A DNA stretch of 64,000 nt from positions 1,364,001 to 1,428,000 of the forward strand of contig NZ_JAGINT010000001.1 of the NCBI RefSeq assembly GCF_017876295.1. Reading direction: 5' to 3'. The position numbers and the translations under genes are program-made. Positions 60,924 through 64,000 of the stretch are shown piece by piece (the first letter of the stretch is position 1; every line of letters starts with the position of its first letter). This DNA is from Kribbella aluminosa. GTDB lineage: Bacteria > Actinomycetota > Actinomycetes > Propionibacteriales > Kribbellaceae. The notes beneath the pieces were generated by a model that saw nothing but the letters and a program-made list of their open reading frames with translations, was not told where the DNA came from and did not search any database.

Positions 60924-61472
60924 TCATCTGGCGACGTGTGTCGGCACCCAGAAGCGCAGCTTTCCGTGTCGTTCGCCTTCCAGTTCGCCACCAGCTGCCT
61001 CGATCACCTTGCGCGATCCGGTGTTGTCCACGTCGCAGGTGACCAGCGCCGGGTCGATCCCGAGGGCGCCCGCGATCGGGAGCGACTGGGCGAGCATCTG
61101 GGTCGCGTACCCCTGCCGGCGCGCGGACGGCCGGACCCAGTACCCGATGTGGCCGCCGACCTCGGTGAGCGGCGGAGTCAGGTCGTGCCGGATCGAGAGC
61201 CGGCCGAGGAGCTCCACGCCGTCGACGAACCACAGCACGGTCTGGTGCACGATGCCGGGCGGCAGCACGGTGTCCGGTTCGGCCTCCCGCCGGATCGCCT
61301 CGACCAACTGCCGGAACCCGGCCGGATCCGCGGCCCGGTCCCGGCTCCACAGCTCGTCGTCGCCGGCGATCGACTTCGGCCCCAGCCAGTGCAGGTCCTC
61401 CGGAGCGAGCTCGTCCCAGGCCGCGAGGAACGAACGGTGAACGGCAGCGGTCGGAACGACGAGGATCGGCAT
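60924..61472 (-). CDS. GNAT-family N-acetyltransferase
   Basis: From ATG at 61472 the product has 182 residues. GGHIGYWVRPSARRQGYATQ is the GNAT acetyl-CoA loop (R-x-x-G-x-A/G). LGIDPALVTCDVDNTGSRKV and IEAAGGELEGERHGKLRFWV complete the fold, with the N in DVDNTGS as usual. It resembles RimJ/uncharacterised acetyltransferases; the substrate is unknown. It ends 16 bases before the glgA start on the same strand and may be co-transcribed with it. Upstream lies the large inverted repeat in front of glgC. Confidence 0.85.
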   Translation of the reverse strand: MPILVVPTAAVHRSFLAAWDELAPEDLHWLGPKSIAGDDELWSRDRAADPAGFRQLVEAIRREAEPDTVLPPGIVHQTVLWFVDGVELLGRLSIRHDLTPPLTEVGGHIGYWVRPSARRQGYATQMLAQSLPIAGALGIDPALVTCDVDNTGSRKVIEAAGGELEGERHGKLRFWVPTHVAR

Positions 61473-61526
61473 CTTTACAGTGTCGCGACACTCGCAACCG
61501 CTTATGTACCGGGGCATCCGGAGTAA

Positions 61527-61688
61527 GGCCATGCACCCCCCTCCTGCACAGCGCGATCGCGCACTCGGTGGGCACCTCGCGGCACCGGAGCGGCGTCCAC
61601 GATGCTCCGCATCGAGGACGCCACTCCGGCACCCCGATGCACTCCACCGAGCACACGCTCGCACTGCACATGAGGGGGGCGCATGGCC
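61527..61688. repeat. 162-bp nested inverted repeat between the GNAT gene and glgC
   Basis: Outer arms GGCCATGCACCCCCCTC (61527-61543) and GAGGGGGGCGCATGGCC (61672-61688) match in 16 of 17 positions. Inner arms CTCGGTGG/CCACCGAG and CCGGAGCGGCGTCC/GGACGCCACTCCGG also pair. The left half contains GCACTCGGTGGGCACCTCG, close to the loop core of the hairpin at 37.3 kb. It reaches to 12 bases before the glgC ATG, so it may affect glgC expression. Confidence 0.7.
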
Positions 61689-61700
61689 TAAGGTGCGGAC

Positions 61701-62960
61701 ATGGCAAAGGCGCCCAGAGTTCTCGGAATCGTGCTGGCCGGTGGTGAGGGGAAGCGGCTGATGCCGCTGACGGCCGACCGGGCCAAACCGGCTGTGCCGT
61801 TCGGCGGCAGTTATCGGCTGATCGACTTCGTCCTGTCGAATTTGGTCAATGCCGGCTATCGAAATCTCTGCGTGCTGACCCAGTACAAGTCGCACTCGCT
61901 GGACCGGCACGTCACGCTGACCTGGCGGATGTCGACCCTGCTCGGCAACTACGTGACCTGCGTCCCGGCGCAGCAGCGGCTCGGTCCGCAGTGGTACCAG
62001 GGCAGCGCGGACGCGATCTACCAGTCGATGAACCTGATCAAGGACGCGGACCCGGAGTACATCGTGGTCTTCGGCGCCGACCACGTGTACCGGATGGACG
62101 CGTCCATGATGGTCGCCGCGCACATCGAGCGCGGGAACGGCGTGACCGTGGCCGGTATCCGGGTCCCGAGGGCCGAGGCGACCGAGTTCGGCGTGATCAA
62201 GACCGCCGCCGACGGGCACGCGATCGAGGAGTTCCTGGAGAAGCCGGCCGACCCACCCGGGCTGCCGGACTCGCCGGACGAGGCATTCGCGTCGATGGGC
62301 AACTACGTGTTCAGCCGCGACGTCCTGGTCGAGGCGCTCCGCAAGGACGCCGCCAACCCGGCGTCCCGGCACGACATGGGCGGCGACATCGTCCCGATGC
62401 TCGTTGCCGAGGGCAAGGCGGGCGTCTACGACTTCCAGGAGAACGATGTACCGGGGGCCCTGGACCGGGACCGCTCGTACTGGCGGGACGTCGGGTCGCT
62501 GGACTCCTACCACGAGGCTCACATGGACCTGGTGTCGATCCAGCCCGTGTTCAACCTGTACAACTCCGACTGGCCGATCTTCACCTCGCATCCGCAGCTG
62601 CCGGGCGCGAAGTTCACCGACGACGCGACCGTCGGTGAGTCGATCGTCTGCCAGGGCTCGATCGTGTCCGGTGCGCATGTCGACCACTCGGTGCTCGGAT
62701 CGAACGTGGTCGTCAGCGCCGGCGCCGACCTGCTGAACTGCGTGATCATGGACAACTGCAAGATCGGCCGGGACGTGGTGCTGAAGAACGTCATCCTGGA
62801 CAAGAACATCGTGGTCCCGGACGGTACCGAGATCGGCGTCGACCCGGACTACGACCGGCAGCGCGGGTTCACGGTCTCCAAGGGCGGCGTCACGGTGCTC
62901 GGCAAGGGGCAGGTGATCGAGGCCGCTGTCGCTCCCGCCGCTGAGGTTGCTGAGGCGTGA
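61701..62960 (+). CDS. glgC: Glucose-1-phosphate adenylyltransferase (ADP-glucose pyrophosphorylase)
   Basis: The product has 419 residues. [20 protein letters not shown] is the nucleotidyltransferase start with its catalytic lysine and arginine. [25 protein letters not shown] and [20 protein letters not shown] follow the family. [20 protein letters not shown] precedes the left-handed beta helix that ends in [20 protein letters not shown]. It makes ADP-glucose, the glucosyl donor for glycogen or the GlgM/GlgE route, and is divergent from the GNAT-glgA pair. Its stop overlaps the kynU start by four bases, an unexpected coupling. Confidence 0.93.
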   Translation: MAKAPRVLGIVLAGGEGKRLMPLTADRAKPAVPFGGSYRLIDFVLSNLVNAGYRNLCVLTQYKSHSLDRHVTLTWRMSTLLGNYVTCVPAQQRLGPQWYQGSADAIYQSMNLIKDADPEYIVVFGADHVYRMDASMMVAAHIERGNGVTVAGIRVPRAEATEFGVIKTAADGHAIEEFLEKPADPPGLPDSPDEAFASMGNYVFSRDVLVEALRKDAANPASRHDMGGDIVPMLVAEGKAGVYDFQENDVPGALDRDRSYWRDVGSLDSYHEAHMDLVSIQPVFNLYNSDWPIFTSHPQLPGAKFTDDATVGESIVCQGSIVSGAHVDHSVLGSNVVVSAGADLLNCVIMDNCKIGRDVVLKNVILDKNIVVPDGTEIGVDPDYDRQRGFTVSKGGVTVLGKGQVIEAAVAPAAEVAEA

Positions 62961-64000
62961 CCCTCTCGGAGACAGGTGCACTGCAGCTCGATGCGGCGGA
63001 TCCCGGGCATCGGGAGCTGTTCGACGTACCGCCGGCGCAGGGTGGTGACTACCCCGACGTCGCGTACTTCGCCGGGAACTCGCTCGGCCTGCGCCCGAAG
63101 GCGACGCGCACCGAGCTGCTCGAGGACCTGGACGCCTGGGCCGCGCTCGGGGTCGAGGGGCACCTGGACGCGGCACGGCCCTGGCTCCCGTACCACGAGC
63201 TGCTGACCGGTCCCGCGGCGCGGCTGGTCGGTGCGCTGCCGAGCGAGACGGTCGTGATGAACTCGCTGACCGTCAACCTGCACCTGCTGATGGTGTCGTT
63301 CTACCGGCCGACCCGGTCGCGGCACCGGATCGTGATCGAGGACGCGGCCTTCCCGTCGGACAGCTACGCCGTACGGTCGCAAGCTCTGTTCCACGGGTAC
63401 GACGCGGAGGACGCGGTCATCCGGCTGCGGCCGCGGCCGGGGGAGAACAGCCTGCGTACGGCGGATGTCGTCGAGCAGCTCGGCGGTGACGTCGCGCTCG
63501 TCCTGCTGGGCGGGGTGAACTACCTGACGGGGGAGCTGATGGACATCCCCACGATCACGAAGGCCGGACATGCTGCCGGTGCGGTCGTCGGGTGGGATCT
63601 TGCGCACGCCGCCGGGAACGTGCCGTTGTCCTTGCACGACTGGGATGTGGACTTCGCGGCGTGGTGTTCTTACAAGTACCTGAACTCGGGGCCGGGGGCG
63701 CTCGCCGGGGCGTTCGTGCACGAGCGGCACCTCGGCGGGGATCTGCCGCGGTTCGAGGGGTGGTGGAGCACGGAGGCGGCGACCCGGTTCGAGATGCGGC
63801 CGGAGGCGCGGCCGCCGGCGACCGCGGACGCGTGGCAGGTGTCGAACCCGCCGATCTTCTCGATGAGCCCGGTGCGGACGTCGCTGGAGCTGTTCGACAA
63901 GATCGGCATCGGCGTACTGCGGGAGCGGAGCGTGCGGTTGACCGGCTGTCTGTCGGAGTTGCTGGCGACATTCGAGGTCATCACGCCTGCTGATCCTGGG
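62957..64000 (+). CDS. kynU: Kynureninase, 3' end outside window
   Basis: From GTG at 62957 the frame is open to the window end, about 348 residues of the usual 410-420. [20 protein letters not shown] is the PLP-enzyme start, and [20 protein letters not shown] is the cofactor pocket. [20 protein letters not shown] contains the PLP-binding aspartate, and [20 protein letters not shown] the Schiff-base lysine. It cleaves kynurenine to anthranilate and alanine in tryptophan degradation. It overlaps glgC by four bases (GTGA); a kyn operon may continue beyond the window. Confidence 0.93.
   Translation, partial: MTLSETGALQLDAADPGHRELFDVPPAQGGDYPDVAYFAGNSLGLRPKATRTELLEDLDAWAALGVEGHLDAARPWLPYHELLTGPAARLVGALPSETVVMNSLTVNLHLLMVSFYRPTRSRHRIVIEDAAFPSDSYAVRSQALFHGYDAEDAVIRLRPRPGENSLRTADVVEQLGGDVALVLLGGVNYLTGELMDIPTITKAGHAAGAVVGWDLAHAAGNVPLSLHDWDVDFAAWCSYKYLNSGPGALAGAFVHERHLGGDLPRFEGWWSTEAATRFEMRPEARPPATADAWQVSNPPIFSMSPVRTSLELFDKIGIGVLRERSVRLTGCLSELLATFEVITPADPG

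Noticed and set aside
60924-63176. 750-codon minus-strand ORF ending in the GNAT protein
   Set aside because: The upstream part is antisense to glgC and kynU; the real start is the ATG at 61472.

Overview
The window is 64 kb of very GC-rich chromosome from a mycothiol-producing actinobacterium. The evidence is mshB, a mycothiol-dependent isomerase homologue, an actinobacterial (Sdh1-type) succinate dehydrogenase, the succinylase DAP genes dapD and dapE, a DUF3117 micro-protein, many GTG starts and dense short-overlap operons. The mix of housekeeping genes with a large secreted and glycan catabolic locus suggests a soil Propionibacteriales member such as Kribbella. That genus assignment is an inference and was not tested.

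Layout. 1-7.6 kb: pterin dehydratase (cut by the window edge), an MFS exporter, a UbiB-like kinase and sdhC-sdhA-sdhB. 7.7-19.9 kb: a conserved hypothetical, a Nudix hydrolase, a small LuxR-type HTH protein, mshB, a flavin reductase, a VanW-family envelope protein, a MazF-like protein, an MFS pump, a GNAT protein, a 7Fe ferredoxin, an exported muralytic-like protein, dapD, a kinase-like phosphotransferase and an epimerase. 19.9-41.5 kb: the accessory heart of the window. It holds a DUF3800 relic, a GH92 alpha-mannosidase, two divergent secreted beta-propeller proteins, a GH38-ABC permease-permease-binding protein-GH130-SGNH operon and a LacI regulator. A second LacI regulator follows, with a ribokinase-like kinase, an arabinose-5-phosphate-isomerase-like SIS protein, a GH172 (DUF2961) relic and a DUF4185 propeller protein. 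41.5-64 kb: pdxH and other metabolic genes, dapE, a LOG-family hydrolase, a repeat-rich DivIVA-domain protein, a DNA glycosylase, a secreted esterase-propeller protein, enoyl-CoA hydratase with a PaaX regulator, leucyl aminopeptidase, a carboxylesterase with TetR, an aldo/keto reductase, a secreted lipase, glycogen genes (glgA-like, glgC) and the start of kynureninase.

How the accessory genes fit together. Secreted propeller proteins, one confidently of the DUF4185 type (CAZy GH183, endo-D-arabinanases), would cut a polysaccharide outside. An ABC importer without its own ATPase would bring in oligosaccharides. GH92, GH38 and GH130, all without signal peptides, would release or phosphorolyse mannose inside. 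The neighbouring kinase and arabinose-5-phosphate-isomerase-like protein could carry D-arabinose into the pentose phosphate pathway. Three copies of TGTCAACGTTGACA tie the divergent propeller promoter to the first LacI gene, and a second palindrome (GAAATCGATTTC) marks the kinase/isomerase side. My leading hypothesis is a scavenging system for glycans containing both mannan and D-arabinan (lipoarabinomannan or arabinogalactan of related actinobacteria). Simple N-glycan or yeast-mannan use is the main alternative for the GH92/38/130 half.

Sequence quality and oddities. sdhA, the first lacI and the esterase-propeller gene each carry an apparent single-base insertion in a G/C homopolymer, which looks more like residual sequencing error than biology. 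Real oddities include an in-frame tandem repeat of the ferredoxin tail across stop codons, a duplicated epimerase tail flanking DUF3800, and large intergenic hairpins with unrelated stems but similar loops. I saw no rRNA or tRNA genes, insertion sequences or CRISPR arrays.
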